This document shows, piece after piece, positions 52,801 to 63,174 of a stretch of DNA of 64,000 nucleotides (its first letter is position 1; every line of letters begins with the position of its first letter). Origin of the DNA: Lysobacter_I brunescens (GTDB lineage: Bacteria; Pseudomonadota; Gammaproteobacteria; Xanthomonadales; Xanthomonadaceae); NCBI RefSeq assembly GCF_042677005.1, contig NZ_JBHTIF010000001.1, forward strand, positions 2,294,001 to 2,358,000, given 5' to 3'. The notes under the pieces are model-generated. The model was not told the origin of the DNA. It was given only the letters and a program-made list of their open reading frames with translations, and made no database searches. The position numbers and the translations under genes were made by a program.

Positions 52801-55800
52801 TCTCGGCACGATCGAGCGTTGGCTGGAGCGCGCGCGCGTCATGCCGACCGCCGCCGACGAGCCGCTGGTCCGCGCGATCCACACCATGAACGGCGCCTTC
52901 GCGATGACCGAAGTGCCTGCGATCACCGATGCGCTGACGCCCGCCGAGGGCTATGTGCGTCGTCTGCTCGCGTCCGGCGGCCTGGCCGATCCGGAAGCCG
53001 TCGATGCGATCGGCGAGCTTGCCGGTCGCGTCCGCAGCACCATCGATGCGCTGTCCAGCGCCGGTGGCCGCGTGCCGCGCTGTGATGGCCTGGCCGCGCG
53101 TTTCGTCGCGCTGCGCGATGCCTTGCCGGAATCGCGTCCGGTGGCGCCGGTCGACGAGCCGCTGCCGTTCGACGCCGAGACCGCACCGACCGATGCCGGT
53201 ATCGAACTGACCGAGCTGGATCTCAGTGCCTACGGTCATTTCGACGCCCCGACTGCCGCGCCGGAACTGCCGGCAGAAGCGTCGGCGGCCCCGTCGCCGT
53301 CCGTGTCGTTCCCGGACCTCACCCTCGACGCCTCGGCGGAAGCCGAACTCGCCCGCCTGCTCGGCGAGATGAGCAATCCGTCCAGCGCGGTACCCGTCGC
53401 GCCGCCAGCGCCCGAACCGGTGGCGACGACCAGCGATGTCGACGACACCGCTCGCCTGCTGGCGATGATGGAATCCTTCGAGGCCGAGCGTGCGGCGGCC
53501 GAGCAGGCCGAAGCGACGGGCGGCGACACCGAACGCCTCGAAGCCGAGCGCCTCGAAGCCGAGCGCCTCGAAGCCGAGCGCCTCGAAGCCGAACGCCTCG
53601 AAGCCGAACGCCTCGAAGCCGAGCGCCTCGAAGCCGAACGCCTCGAAGCCGAACGTCTCGAAGCCGAACGTCTCGAAGCCGAACGTCTCGAAGCCGAACG
53701 TCTCGAAGCCGAACGTCTCGAAGCCGAACGTCTCGAAGCCGAACGTCTCGAAGCNNNNNNNNNNNNNNNNNNNNNNNNNNNNNNNNNNNNNNNNNNNNNN
53801 NNNNNNNNNNNNNNNNNNNNNNNNNNNNNNNNNNNNNNNNNNNNNNNNNNNNNCTGAACGTCTCGAAGCCGAACGCCTCGAAGCCGAACGTCTCGAAGCC
53901 GAACGCCTCGAAGCCGAGCGCCTCGAAGCCGAACGCCTCGAAGCCGAACGCCTCGAAGCCGAGCGCCTCGAAGCCGAGCGCCTCGAAGCCGAGCGCCTCG
54001 AAGCCGAGCGCCTCGAAGCCGAACGTCTCGAAGCCGAACGTCTCGAAGCCGAACGTCTCGAAGCCGAACGTCCCGAAGCCGAGCGTCTCGAAGCCGAGCT
54101 GCTCGAAGCCGAGCGCCGTCTGGCCGAAGCGCCGGAAGCAGTCGGTCATGTCGATACGCCGTTCGTGCCGGAGGAAGCTGCGCTCATCGAAGAAGCGGCT
54201 GCCGCGCCTGCCGTCGACATGCCTGCCATCGAAGTGCCCGCGATCGCGGTCGGCGGCACCGCCGCTGCCGCAGCGGTCGCCGCGATGCTCGGCAAGGCCG
54301 CTTCGGTCGATCCCGACGAAGCCCTCGACATGGACGATCTCGACGAAGACCTCGTCGACATCTTCGTCGAGGAAGGCCGCGACCTGCTCGACCATTCCGA
54401 CCAGCTGCTGGTCCGCCTGCGCGAAAGCCCGGACGAACGCGAAGTCATCGGTGGCCTGCAGCGCGATCTGCACACGCTCAAGGGCGGTGCGCGCATGGCC
54501 GGTATCATGCCGATCGGCGAGCTCGGCCATGCGATGGAGTCCCTGCTCGAAGCGGCGGCCGAACATCGCACCCAGCTCGGTCGCCAGGACATCCCGCTGC
54601 TCGAGCGCGGTTTCGATCGCCTGCACACGATGGTCACCCGCGTCGGCGACCGCCGCGCGATCTCGATGCCGGATGCGTTGATCGAAGCCTTCGATGCGCG
54701 CGCCAAGGGCCGCGAATACACGCTGCCGGTCGATGCGCCGGTCGCCGTGCCGCCGGTCGTGGACAGCGTGGTCGAAGAGGCCGTACCCGTGCAGGAGGTG
54801 GCCGAGGCTGCCGCCGACACCCGCATCGAAGCGCCTGCCGAGGCCCAGTTCGAGGCCCCGGTCGAGGCTGCGCCGGTCTTCGCCGAAGACGTCGCAGCGA
54901 CCGCGCCGGTCGCCGATGCCGTCGCCGCCGAGCCCGCGCCGCTGCCGACCGCCGCGCCGCGTCCCGCCACCGGCCTGCGTCCGCTGTCCACGCCGCTCGA
55001 AGCGTCGACCGGCGTCGACGAGGACGCCGCGCTGCGCGGCACGCAGGAACAGGTCCGCGTCCGCGCCGAATTGCTCGATCGCCTGGTGAACTACGCGGGC
55101 GAAGTCGCGATCTACCGCTCGCGCCTCGAACAGCAGCTCGGTGCCTTCCGCAGCGCCACCGCGGAAATGGAGCAGACCAACATCCGTCTGCGCGACCAGC
55201 TGCGTCGCCTGGAAATCGAAACCGAAGCGCAGATCATCGCGCGCTACCAGCGTGCGGGCGAGGAGGTCGAGAGCAACTTCGACCCGCTCGAACTCGACCG
55301 CTTCTCCAACCTGCAGCAGCTGTCCCGTGCGCTGGTCGAGACCTCCGCCGACCTGGGCAGCCTGCACACCACGCTGGACGACCTGACCCAGCAGTACGAA
55401 ACCCTGCTGCTGCAGCAGTCGCGCGTGAGCTCGGAACTGCAGGAAGGTCTGATGCGCACCCGCATGGTGCCGTTCGACACCGTGGTGCCGCGCCTGCGTC
55501 GCGTGCTGCGCCAGGCGGCGAGCGACACCGGCAAGCAGGTCCAGCTGCGACTCGATGGCGCCCAGGGCGAACTCGACCGCAACGTGCTGGAGCGCATGAC
55601 CGCGCCGCTGGAGCACATGCTCCGCAACTCGGTCGCGCATGGCCTCGAAATGCCCGACGTGCGTACCGCGAACGGCAAGGCCAGCGAAGGCGTGGTGCAG
55701 ATCGCGGTGCGCAAGGAAGGTTCGGAAGTCGTGCTGCAGGTCAGCGACGACGGCCGTGGCCTCGATCGCGCCGCCATCCGCGCCCGCGGTGAAGCCCGTG

Positions 55801-56858
55801 GCCTGGTCCGCAAGGACGTCCCGCTGTCGAACGCGCAGCTCGATGCGCTGATCTTCGAGCCGGGCTTCTCGACGGCCGAGGAAGTCACCCGTCTCGCCGG
55901 CCGTGGCGTCGGCATGGACGTGGTCGCCAGCGAAGTGCGCCAGCTCGGCGGCACCATCGACATCCACTCCGAGCCGGGCAAGGGCACCGTCTTCACCCTG
56001 CGCCTGCCGCAGACCCTCGCGGTCACCCAGGCGGCCTTCGTGCTCATCGGCGAGACCACCTTCGCCGTGCCGATCGCGTCGGTGCGCGGCGTCGGCCGCA
56101 TCCCGCGCGAAGAGCTCGCCAAGGGCGTCACCAATTACCGCTACGGCAACGAAGAGTACGTGCTGCATGATCTCGGCAAGCTGCTCGGCCACGCACCGGC
56201 GAAGGCCGAAGGCCAGCTGCAGATGCCGCTGCTGCTCACCCGTTCGGGCGACCTGCATGTCGCCGTGACCGTGGACCAGATCATCGGCAACCGCGAAATC
56301 GTGGTGAAGCCGATCGGCCCGCAGGTCGCGTCGATCCCCGGCATCTTCGGCGCCACCATCATGGGTGACGGCTCCGTCGTGGTGATCCTGGACGTCGCGC
56401 CGCTGGTGCGTCGCCAGGCCGCGCTGGCCGCCGAGGAAGTCATCGAGGTCGCGCCCGTCGAGGAGCGTCCGGTGCCGCTGGTCATGGTGGTCGACGACTC
56501 GATCACCATGCGCAAGGTCACCGGCCGCGTGCTGGAGCGCAACAACTTCGAGGTCATCACCGCGAAGGACGGCCTGGACGCGCTGGAGCGCATGGCCGAA
56601 CGCGTGCCCGACCTGATGCTGCTCGACATCGAAATGCCGCGCATGGACGGTTACGAGCTGGCGACCGCGATGAAGGCCGAAGCCCGCCTCGCGAAGGTAC
56701 CGATCATCATGATCACCTCGCGTACCGGCGACAAACATCGCCAGCGCGCGATGGACATCGGCGTCGACCGCTACCTCGGCAAGCCGTACCAGGAGAACGA
56801 GCTCATGCGCAACGTGTTCTCGCTGCTCGAACTCGAATCGGTGAGGCCGAATGGCTGA
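49847..56858 (+). CDS. pilL: multi-Hpt CheA hybrid kinase PilL/ChpA, with ERLEA repeats and a gap
   Basis: Central kinase of the Pil-Chp system. Domains by nucleotide: N-terminal Hpt-like part without clear His (49847 on), Hpt with His at 52337 (HTLKGSGRLVG), degenerate Hpt with His at 52880 (HTMNGAFAM), pentapeptide ERLEA array (53531-54110), Hpt with His at 54471 (HTLKGGARMAG), dimer and HATPase domain (near 55050-55990: HMLRNSVAHGLE, DDGRGLD), CheW-like (about 56000-56400) and receiver (Asp at 56625, LLDIEMPRMDG). The frame before and after the 99-N gap does not match as written, but any true gap length of 3n+2 bases restores one ORF. PilL then spans about 2,340 residues. ATG 49847 is the start; it overlaps the next gene by 8 bases. 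Confidence 0.93.
53531..54110 (+). repeat. 15-bp minisatellite encoding ERLEA, in pilL
   Basis: Tandem units of 15 bases, consensus GAACGYCTCGAAGCC with G/A at the third base, encoding Glu-Arg-Leu-Glu-Ala. There are 15 units left of the gap (the last short by one base) and 17 right of it, of which the last three vary to ERPEA, ERLEA and ELLEA. Only synonymous changes (GAA/GAG, CGT/CGC, GCC/GCT) occur among the rest. The peptide is predicted to be a rigid, charged alpha-helix with i to i+4 Glu-Arg salt bridges. Confidence 0.93.
53755..53853. other. assembly gap of 99 N within the repeat
   Basis: Unknown bases from 53755 to 53853. The flanking repeat is at unit position 14 on both sides, so a gap filled by whole units would have 15k-1 bases (for example 89 or 104), not 99. 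The number of N is thus nominal, and the true copy number is unknown. Confidence 0.95.
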
Positions 56859-58980
56859 CGTGCCCAACATCGGTGCAGGGACCCGCGTCGCGCTGCTCGC
56901 GCGACCGGGCAAGGCAGCCGACAACCTCGCCGATGCGGTGCGCCAGGCTGGCGCCGAGCTGATCGTGGCGGTCGATCCCGCCGCGACGGACGAGGCCGCA
57001 TTGCGCGCGCTGCGTCCGCAGGCCCTGCTGATCGCGCTCGAACCGAGCATCGAGGCCTCGCTCGACAACTTCGACGACATCCTGGTCGATCCGTCGATGA
57101 TCGTGATCTTCGACGAAGCGGACGTCGCGGCGCACCGCAGCGGCTGGGACGCGCAGCGCTGGGTCCGCCATCTGTCGGCGAAGCTGCGCCGCGATTCCAA
57201 CGTGCTGCCCCCAGGTGCCGAGAACGAAGCCGACTGGCAGCCTTCGCCCGGCAAGGTGCCGGCGCCGTCGGCGGCCTATGCCAATGTCGACATGGCGAGC
57301 TTCACCGAAGAAGCAGTGGCGCATGCCGACAGCGTGCCCGCCGATGGCATGCCCGCCGACGCCCGGACGCCTGTCCCCGGACTGGATCCGGTCGTGCTCG
57401 ATCCAGGCCTGCTCGACGCCATTCCCGCCGCGCCCGCACCGGTCGCACCGCCTGTGGCCGCACCCGTGGCGCCGCCGCCGGCAGCGACCTTCGAACCCGT
57501 GCCGGCCACGCCTGCGGAGACGCCGCGCGTGTCCTTCGGCGCGCTGGAGATCGAATCCCTCGAAATGGAGGTCGCCGAGGGCGAGTCCTTCAACATCGAG
57601 GCCTTCAACATCGAAGCCGTCGACTTCGGCGCCCCCGACATCGCACATGCCCCGATCGAATCGCTTTCGATCGACGCCATGGCGGAGGAGTCGCTCGACG
57701 ACATGTCGGCCGCCGATGCGTCGCTGTCGCTGGACGCCTTCGATTTCGACGCGCCGGCTGTGGCTGCGCCTGCCGATTCTGCGCCTGCGGCCGCCGGCCT
57801 GCAGCTCGACGACGACGCGTTCTTCCTCGAAACGCTGTCCAACGACCGCGCCGCACCGACCGAACCGCTGCCCGAGATCCGTTTCGACGATTTCGATGCC
57901 GCCGCGATGGACTTCGAGTCGGTGCAGGCACCCGCGCCCAAGCGCGATCCGGAGACGGTGCTGTCGTTCGAGGAGCTGATCGCCCGGAGCATGGCTGCCG
58001 CCGATGACGTGCCGGCGTCCGAAACCGTCGGTTCCGCGCCCGCTGCGCCGATGTCGTCTCCGAACCTGCCGCCGCCACTGCCTGCATCCACCGCCGAGCC
58101 GGCGAATGCCGCGCCTGCGCCGGCCGTCGCTCCGACCTTCTCGCTGGGCGAACTCTCGCTCGCGCCGGTGGAGGATGCGCCCGTCGCCGCGCCGGCGCCT
58201 GCGGACAAGCCGAAGCCCGCCAGCCATGACCTGAGCGCGCTCGAAGCGCGGATCTCCAGCCTGTCGCTGGTCGCGATCGAGGACGAGGCGAAGCGCGGCA
58301 CCGGCGACAACCCCTTCCTGCTCGATGACGATCCGCTGCCGCCGGCCCTCGACATGACCACGCCGGCCGCGCCGGTGGTGCCGTCGATCGCGCCACCGCC
58401 GCTGGCCAGCGCCGGCCCGCCGCCGCTGCCGCCGATCGCAGGCGCGGACACCGCCGGCGTCGTGCTGATCGAGGCCGGACTCGGTGGTCCGGATCCCGCG
58501 CGCCAGCTGCTGTCGTCGATTCCCGCCGATTTCCCGGCTGCCGTGCTGGTGCGCCTGCACCTGCAGGGCGGACGCTACGACCGACTGGTCGCGCAGATGG
58601 AGCGCGCGTCTGCGCTGCCGGTGGCCCTGGCGGCCAGCGGTGCGAGCGCGAACCCCGGCACCATCTACTTCATGCCCGACAGCGTCGGCGTCGAACCTGC
58701 CGGCGGTGGACGCCTGCGTTTCGTGCCCGAAGCGGGCGGCGCCACCGCCATCTTCGCGGCCCTGCCGCCGGGCGACAGCGCGATCGTCTTCCTCAGCGGC
58801 AGCGATCCGGCGCTGATCGACGCGGCGATGGCCGCCACCGCCACCGGCACCCTGGTCGCCGCGCAGACGCCGGAAGACTGCTACGACGGCGCGGCCTGCG
58901 CGGTGCTGCGCTCGCGTGGCGCGGCTTCCGGCCTGCCGGTCGAGCTGGCCGGCCGGCTCGCCGCGCGCTGGCCGAGCTGA
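56851..58980 (+). CDS. ChpB/CheB-like protein with lost catalytic Ser
   Basis: A 709-residue protein. N-terminal 100 residues look like a receiver-like or CheB N-domain, then a long Ala/Pro/Glu-rich linker (about 130-530), then a C-terminal CheB methylesterase fold (about 535-709). Where active enzymes have I-G-A-S-T-G-G-P it has IEAGLGGP (540-547), so the nucleophile Ser is Gly543; a His remains in VRLHLQGG and an Asp in LSGSDPA. It is therefore likely not a methylesterase. It overlaps pilL by 8 bases (ATGGCTGA) and lies before the CheW gene. Confidence 0.82.
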   Translation: MADVPNIGAGTRVALLARPGKAADNLADAVRQAGAELIVAVDPAATDEAALRALRPQALLIALEPSIEASLDNFDDILVDPSMIVIFDEADVAAHRSGWDAQRWVRHLSAKLRRDSNVLPPGAENEADWQPSPGKVPAPSAAYANVDMASFTEEAVAHADSVPADGMPADARTPVPGLDPVVLDPGLLDAIPAAPAPVAPPVAAPVAPPPAATFEPVPATPAETPRVSFGALEIESLEMEVAEGESFNIEAFNIEAVDFGAPDIAHAPIESLSIDAMAEESLDDMSAADASLSLDAFDFDAPAVAAPADSAPAAAGLQLDDDAFFLETLSNDRAAPTEPLPEIRFDDFDAAAMDFESVQAPAPKRDPETVLSFEELIARSMAAADDVPASETVGSAPAAPMSSPNLPPPLPASTAEPANAAPAPAVAPTFSLGELSLAPVEDAPVAAPAPADKPKPASHDLSALEARISSLSLVAIEDEAKRGTGDNPFLLDDDPLPPALDMTTPAAPVVPSIAPPPLASAGPPPLPPIAGADTAGVVLIEAGLGGPDPARQLLSSIPADFPAAVLVRLHLQGGRYDRLVAQMERASALPVALAASGASANPGTIYFMPDSVGVEPAGGGRLRFVPEAGGATAIFAALPPGDSAIVFLSGSDPALIDAAMAATATGTLVAAQTPEDCYDGAACAVLRSRGAASGLPVELAGRLAARWPS

Positions 58981-59018
58981 CCGTCGTCCCCGCCACGAGA
59001 TTCGAAGCGAGTACACCC

Positions 59019-59594
59019 GTGAACACCCAAGCCAACGACATCCGAGGCGTGCTGATCCAGATCGCGGGTTCGCAGCTGCTGCTGCCGAACGCCGCGACCG
59101 TCGAAGTGCTGTCGTACGCCGATCCGGAGCCGATCGAGAACGCGCCGGACTGGCTGCTCGGCCAGATCCGCTGGCGCGGCTGGCGCCTGCCGCTGGTGTC
59201 GTATGCGCGCATCGCCGGCACGCACACCGAAGGCGCGGCCATCGGCACCAAGGTCATCGTGATCAAGGCGCTCGGCGGCGACCCGAAGATGCCGTATTTC
59301 GCGCTGGTGGCGCAGGGCTTCCCGCGCCTGGTCACGATCACCCGCGAGAACATGATCTTCGACAGCGAGCACCTCGAAAGCCTGCCCAATGGCATCAAGC
59401 TGCGCGTGCTGTTCAACGACGACACCGCGCTGGTGCCCGACCTCGACGCCACCGAGCGCCTGCTGATCGACGTGCTGCGTCCGGCGCCCAAGCCCGAGGT
59501 CGAGGCGGCGAACGAGGATGTGGCCGAGATCGCCGCCGAGGAGATCACCGCCGAGATCGCCGCCGACAGCGACGACATGCAGGAAGGCGCCTGA
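59019..59594 (+). CDS. chpC: CheW-type adaptor ChpC
   Basis: A 191-residue CheW-domain protein with an acidic C-terminal tail (VAEIAAEEITAEIAADSDDM). Core parts are GVLIQIAGSQLLLPNAATVE, WLLGQIRWRGWRLPLVSY and ALVAQGFPRLVTI. It should act as a second adaptor, beside PilI, linking other receptors to PilL. The start is the GTG at 59019, 38 bases after the CheB-like stop. Likely the last gene of the pil-chp cluster. Confidence 0.9.
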   Translation: MNTQANDIRGVLIQIAGSQLLLPNAATVEVLSYADPEPIENAPDWLLGQIRWRGWRLPLVSYARIAGTHTEGAAIGTKVIVIKALGGDPKMPYFALVAQGFPRLVTITRENMIFDSEHLESLPNGIKLRVLFNDDTALVPDLDATERLLIDVLRPAPKPEVEAANEDVAEIAAEEITAEIAADSDDMQEGA

Positions 59595-59797
59595 CCGATC
59601 CGGTTGCGTTCCAGGTCGTGCGGCTCGACGCCGTCTGCCTGCCGCACGGACCGTCCCGATCGAGGATCTGATCGAAGTCGCAGCATCGCGTCCGGGCCCT
59701 TGCCCGGGGCTCCGGTGAGGGCGCGACCGCGCTATCCTCGTCCCGATCCGTCCACATCCGCCCGGGACGACATGCCCCCTCTGCGCAGGCCATCGCG

Positions 59798-62700
59798 ATG
59801 CTGAGCGTCGGCGGCGTCATCGTCGCCGGACTGGCGTGGCTGGGCCTGATGTTCGCCGTCGCCGTGATCGGCGAGCGCCGCCCGCAGGCCTTCGCGCGAC
59901 GCTGGGCCGTGGTCTACACGCTGTCGCTGGCGGTGTACTGCACCTCGTGGACCTTCTTCGGCACGGTCACCCAGGCCGCGCGTTCGGGCTGGCCGCTGCC
60001 CCCGACCTTCATCGGCACGATTCTGCTGTACGTCTTCGGCATCGGCCTGCTGATGCGCCTGGTGCGCCTGGTGCGCGAGAGCAATAGCACCTCCATCGCG
60101 GACTTCGTCGCCAGCCGACTCGGCCAGGACGGCTGGCTCGCGGCGGGCGTCACCTTCGTCGCGGTGCTCGGCATCGTCCCGTACATCGCGCTGCAGCTGA
60201 AGGCGGTGGCGATGAGCTTCGCGCTGCTGGTACGCGACGATGCCGCGCAGGTGCCGGCCTGGCAGGACAGCGCGCTGTACGTGGCGCTGGCGATGGCCGC
60301 GTTCGCGATGCTGTTCGGCACGCGCAGCGCCAGCGCGGCCGAGCACAACCGCGGACTGATCCTCGCGATGGCCTTCGAGGCCCTGCTCAAGCTCGGCGCG
60401 ATGCTGGCGATCGGCCTGTTCGCGATCTCGCTGCCGACCGATCTCGCTGTCGCGCCCGTGCAGCCCGTCGCGCAGACAGATCTGTCCGGCTTCGGACCGC
60501 TGGTGCTGCTCGGCGTGCTGGCGATGTTCACGCTGCCGCACCAGTTCCATGTCGGTGCGGTGGAATGCCGCGAAGAGCGCGACGTGCTGCGCGCGCGCTG
60601 GCTGTTCCCGCTTTACCTCGTGCTGATCGCGCTGCCGATCCTGCCGCTGGCGCGCGCGGGCGATGCGCTGCTCGGTGCGCAGGGCGTGCCCTCCGATCTG
60701 TACGTGCTGGCGCTGCCGCTCTCGCAGGGGCACGAAGGACTGGCGTTGCTCGGCTTCCTCGGGGGGCTCAGTGCCGGCACCGGCATGGTGATCGTCAGCA
60801 CCGTCACGCTCAGCCTGATGATCGGCAACCACTGGCTCACGCCGCTGTGGCTGCGCGGCCCGTGGGCGCCGAACCGCACGACCGCGACCGCATCGGCCGA
60901 CCTGCGCGGCGCGGTGCTGGTGCAGCGGCGCATCGGCATCCTCGCCATCGTTCTGCTCGCCTGGGGCTATGGCCGCCTGATCGCCGGCAGCGACGCGCTG
61001 GCGGATGTCGGCGCGCTGTCGTTCTCCGCACTGGCCTCGCTGGCGCCTGCGCTGGGCTTCGCGCTGTGGCGCCCGCAGACGCCGCCGCGCGCGGTGCTGC
61101 TGGGCATCGCCGTGGCCGTCGCGCTGTGGATGTGGCTGCTGCTGGTGCCGGTGATGGTGGAGTCGCTGGTGCAGTCGCGCGGTGTGCATGCCGAGTGGCT
61201 GCGCACCGGGCCATGGGGCTGGTCGCTGATCGCGCCGGATGCGTTCTTCGGCCTGACCGGCTGGAGTCGGCTGGGGCGCGCGGTGGTGATGAGCCTGTTC
61301 GCCGGCGTGGTCGTCACCTGGATCGCATCGACGCGCGGCAGCGCGTGGTGGCAGGCCGGGCCGCGTCGTGCCGGTGCGCGCGGGCTGTCGCTTGACCTGC
61401 TGCGCGACGTCGGCCGGCGCTTCCTCGCGCGCGAGGTGGTCGATGCCGCGCTGTCCGGCGCGCGCGCCGACGCAGCGGTGCCGGCACTGCAGGAAGCGCG
61501 GCTCGAACGCGAGCTGGCCTCGGTGCTCGGCGCGGCGTCGGCACGCCTGCTGCTGGATGCGGCGCGACGCGAGGCCGGCCGCGACCTCGACACCGTCGCT
61601 GCGATCGTCGGCGAAGCTTCGCAGGACCTGCGTTTCAACCAGCGCCTGCTCGAAGCCGCGCTGGAGAACATGAGCCAGGGCATCAGCGTCGTCGACCGCG
61701 AGCTGCGCCTGGTCGCATGGAACCGGCGCTATGCCGAATTGTTCGGCTATCCGGAATCGCTGCTGCGCGTGGGCGTGCCGATCGCCGATCTGCTGCGCCA
61801 CAACCTGCGCCACGGCTGGAACGTCGCTGCGATCGAGGACGAAGTCGACAAGCGCTTGCGCCACATGCGCGCCGGCACGCCCTACGTCAGCGAGCGCGTC
61901 TTCCCCGGCGGCATGGTCATCGAAATCCGCGGCAACCCGATGCCCGGAGGCGGTTTCGTCGCGACCTTCACCGATGTCACCGCGTTCCGCCAGACCGAGG
62001 CGGCACTGATCCGCAGCAACGAGACGCTGGAGCAGCGCGTCGCCGACCGCACCGCGCGGCTCGACCAGGCGCGCGCCGACGCAGAGCGCGCGAACGACGC
62101 GAAGAGCCGCTTCCTCGCCGCGATCGGCCACGACCTGCTGCAGCCGCTGCATGCCGCGCAGCTGTTCACCGACGCGCTGGTCGAACAGTTGCCCGACGCC
62201 GCGCGTCGCGGCACCGCGCGGCAGATCCGCGGCGCGCTCGATTCCACCGGCGACCTGCTCGCCGGCCTGCTGGACATGTCGCGGCTCGAAGCCGGCGGAC
62301 TGGTCCCGCAGCCGCGCGCATTCCCGCTGGCCGAGGTGCTCGATCCGCTGGCGTCGGAGTTCCGCGCGCTCGCTGCCGAACGCGGGCTGGCGTTCCGCAT
62401 GCGCCCGACGCGCGCCTGGGTACGCACCGATCCGCAGCTGCTGCGCCGCGTGCTGCAGAACTTCCTCGCGAATGCCGTGCGCTACACCGCGCAGGGCGGC
62501 GTGCTGCTGGGCGTGCGTCGCGACGGCGGGTGCCTGCGCATTGAGGTGCACGACACCGGCCCGGGCATCGCGGAAGCGGAACGGCAGGCGATCTTCGAGG
62601 AATTCCGGCGCGGCGACGGTGCGGCCGGGCAGGGGCTCGGCCTGGGACTGGCGATCGCGGACCGCATCGCGCGCCTGCTCGATGCACCGCTGGGTCTGCG

Positions 62701-63172
62701 CAGTCGGCCGGGCTGCGGCACGGCGTTCTCGCTGACCCTGGACGCAGTCGCGCCGGTGCATCCCGAAACGATGAGCGCGGGCCTGTCGCAGGACAGCGAG
62801 ACGGGCCTCCGCGTGCTCGTCGTCGACAACGATCCGCAGGCCTTGGCCGCGCTGTGCGCGGTGCTTGCCGGCTGGCAGTACCGCGTTGTCGCGGTCGCCG
62901 ACGGTGCCGCCGCCGAAGCCGCGCTCGCCCATACGCTCGCGGACCTGTGGCTGTTCGACTACCACCTCGACGACGGCGACACCGGCGTTGCGCTGCACGC
63001 GCGATTGTCCGCACGCTTCGGCGCGTGCCCGTGCCTGATCCTCAGCGCCGACGACAGCGGCGAGGTCCGTCGCGTCGCGCTCGAGCATGGCCTCGGCCTG
63101 CTGCCCAAGCCGGTGAAGGCGCTGGCGCTGCGCTCGATGCTGCGACGGTTGCTGGCGGCACGGAGCCTCTGA
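59798..63172 (+). CDS. hybrid sensor kinase with sodium-solute-symporter input domain
   Basis: A 1,124-residue protein: about 13 membrane helices of the SSS/PutP symporter fold (1-530), PAS domain (about 625-735: ENMSQGISVVDRELRLVAWN), coiled coil, HisKA with the phospho-His in FLAAIGHDLLQPLHAAQL (about 776), HATPase (NFLANAVRYT, HDTGPGI, GLGLGLAIADR) and a receiver (LVVDNDPQ, FDYHLDD, LPKPVK). The type is that of NahK/ErcS' and CbrA-like kinases, in which the transporter part may sense a solute. Without a partner regulator nearby the target is open. The ATG at 59798 is the start used. Confidence 0.92.
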   Translation: MLSVGGVIVAGLAWLGLMFAVAVIGERRPQAFARRWAVVYTLSLAVYCTSWTFFGTVTQAARSGWPLPPTFIGTILLYVFGIGLLMRLVRLVRESNSTSIADFVASRLGQDGWLAAGVTFVAVLGIVPYIALQLKAVAMSFALLVRDDAAQVPAWQDSALYVALAMAAFAMLFGTRSASAAEHNRGLILAMAFEALLKLGAMLAIGLFAISLPTDLAVAPVQPVAQTDLSGFGPLVLLGVLAMFTLPHQFHVGAVECREERDVLRARWLFPLYLVLIALPILPLARAGDALLGAQGVPSDLYVLALPLSQGHEGLALLGFLGGLSAGTGMVIVSTVTLSLMIGNHWLTPLWLRGPWAPNRTTATASADLRGAVLVQRRIGILAIVLLAWGYGRLIAGSDALADVGALSFSALASLAPALGFALWRPQTPPRAVLLGIAVAVALWMWLLLVPVMVESLVQSRGVHAEWLRTGPWGWSLIAPDAFFGLTGWSRLGRAVVMSLFAGVVVTWIASTRGSAWWQAGPRRAGARGLSLDLLRDVGRRFLAREVVDAALSGARADAAVPALQEARLERELASVLGAASARLLLDAARREAGRDLDTVAAIVGEASQDLRFNQRLLEAALENMSQGISVVDRELRLVAWNRRYAELFGYPESLLRVGVPIADLLRHNLRHGWNVAAIEDEVDKRLRHMRAGTPYVSERVFPGGMVIEIRGNPMPGGGFVATFTDVTAFRQTEAALIRSNETLEQRVADRTARLDQARADAERANDAKSRFLAAIGHDLLQPLHAAQLFTDALVEQLPDAARRGTARQIRGALDSTGDLLAGLLDMSRLEAGGLVPQPRAFPLAEVLDPLASEFRALAAERGLAFRMRPTRAWVRTDPQLLRRVLQNFLANAVRYTAQGGVLLGVRRDGGCLRIEVHDTGPGIAEAERQAIFEEFRRGDGAAGQGLGLGLAIADRIARLLDAPLGLRSRPGCGTAFSLTLDAVAPVHPETMSAGLSQDSETGLRVLVVDNDPQALAALCAVLAGWQYRVVAVADGAAAEAALAHTLADLWLFDYHLDDGDTGVALHARLSARFGACPCLILSADDSGEVRRVALEHGLGLLPKPVKALALRSMLRRLLAARSL

Positions 63173-63174
63173 TT

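Noticed and set aside
48500..53239. A 1,579-codon open frame on the minus strand opposite pilJ and pilL
   Set aside because: It is the antisense shadow of GC-rich genes; its translation is His/Arg/Gly/Asp-rich low complexity and the plus strand has clear domains.
53755..53853. A real frameshift in pilL
   Set aside because: The shift occurs only because the gap is drawn as 99 N; flanking repeat phase shows that another length restores the frame.
53531..54110. The 15-bp array as a CRISPR
   Set aside because: Units are contiguous, in frame and coding; there are no spacers and no cas genes.
59732..63088. A 1,118-codon open frame on the minus strand opposite the hybrid kinase
   Set aside because: Same cause; composition is typical of the antisense frame, and the plus-strand kinase is beyond doubt.
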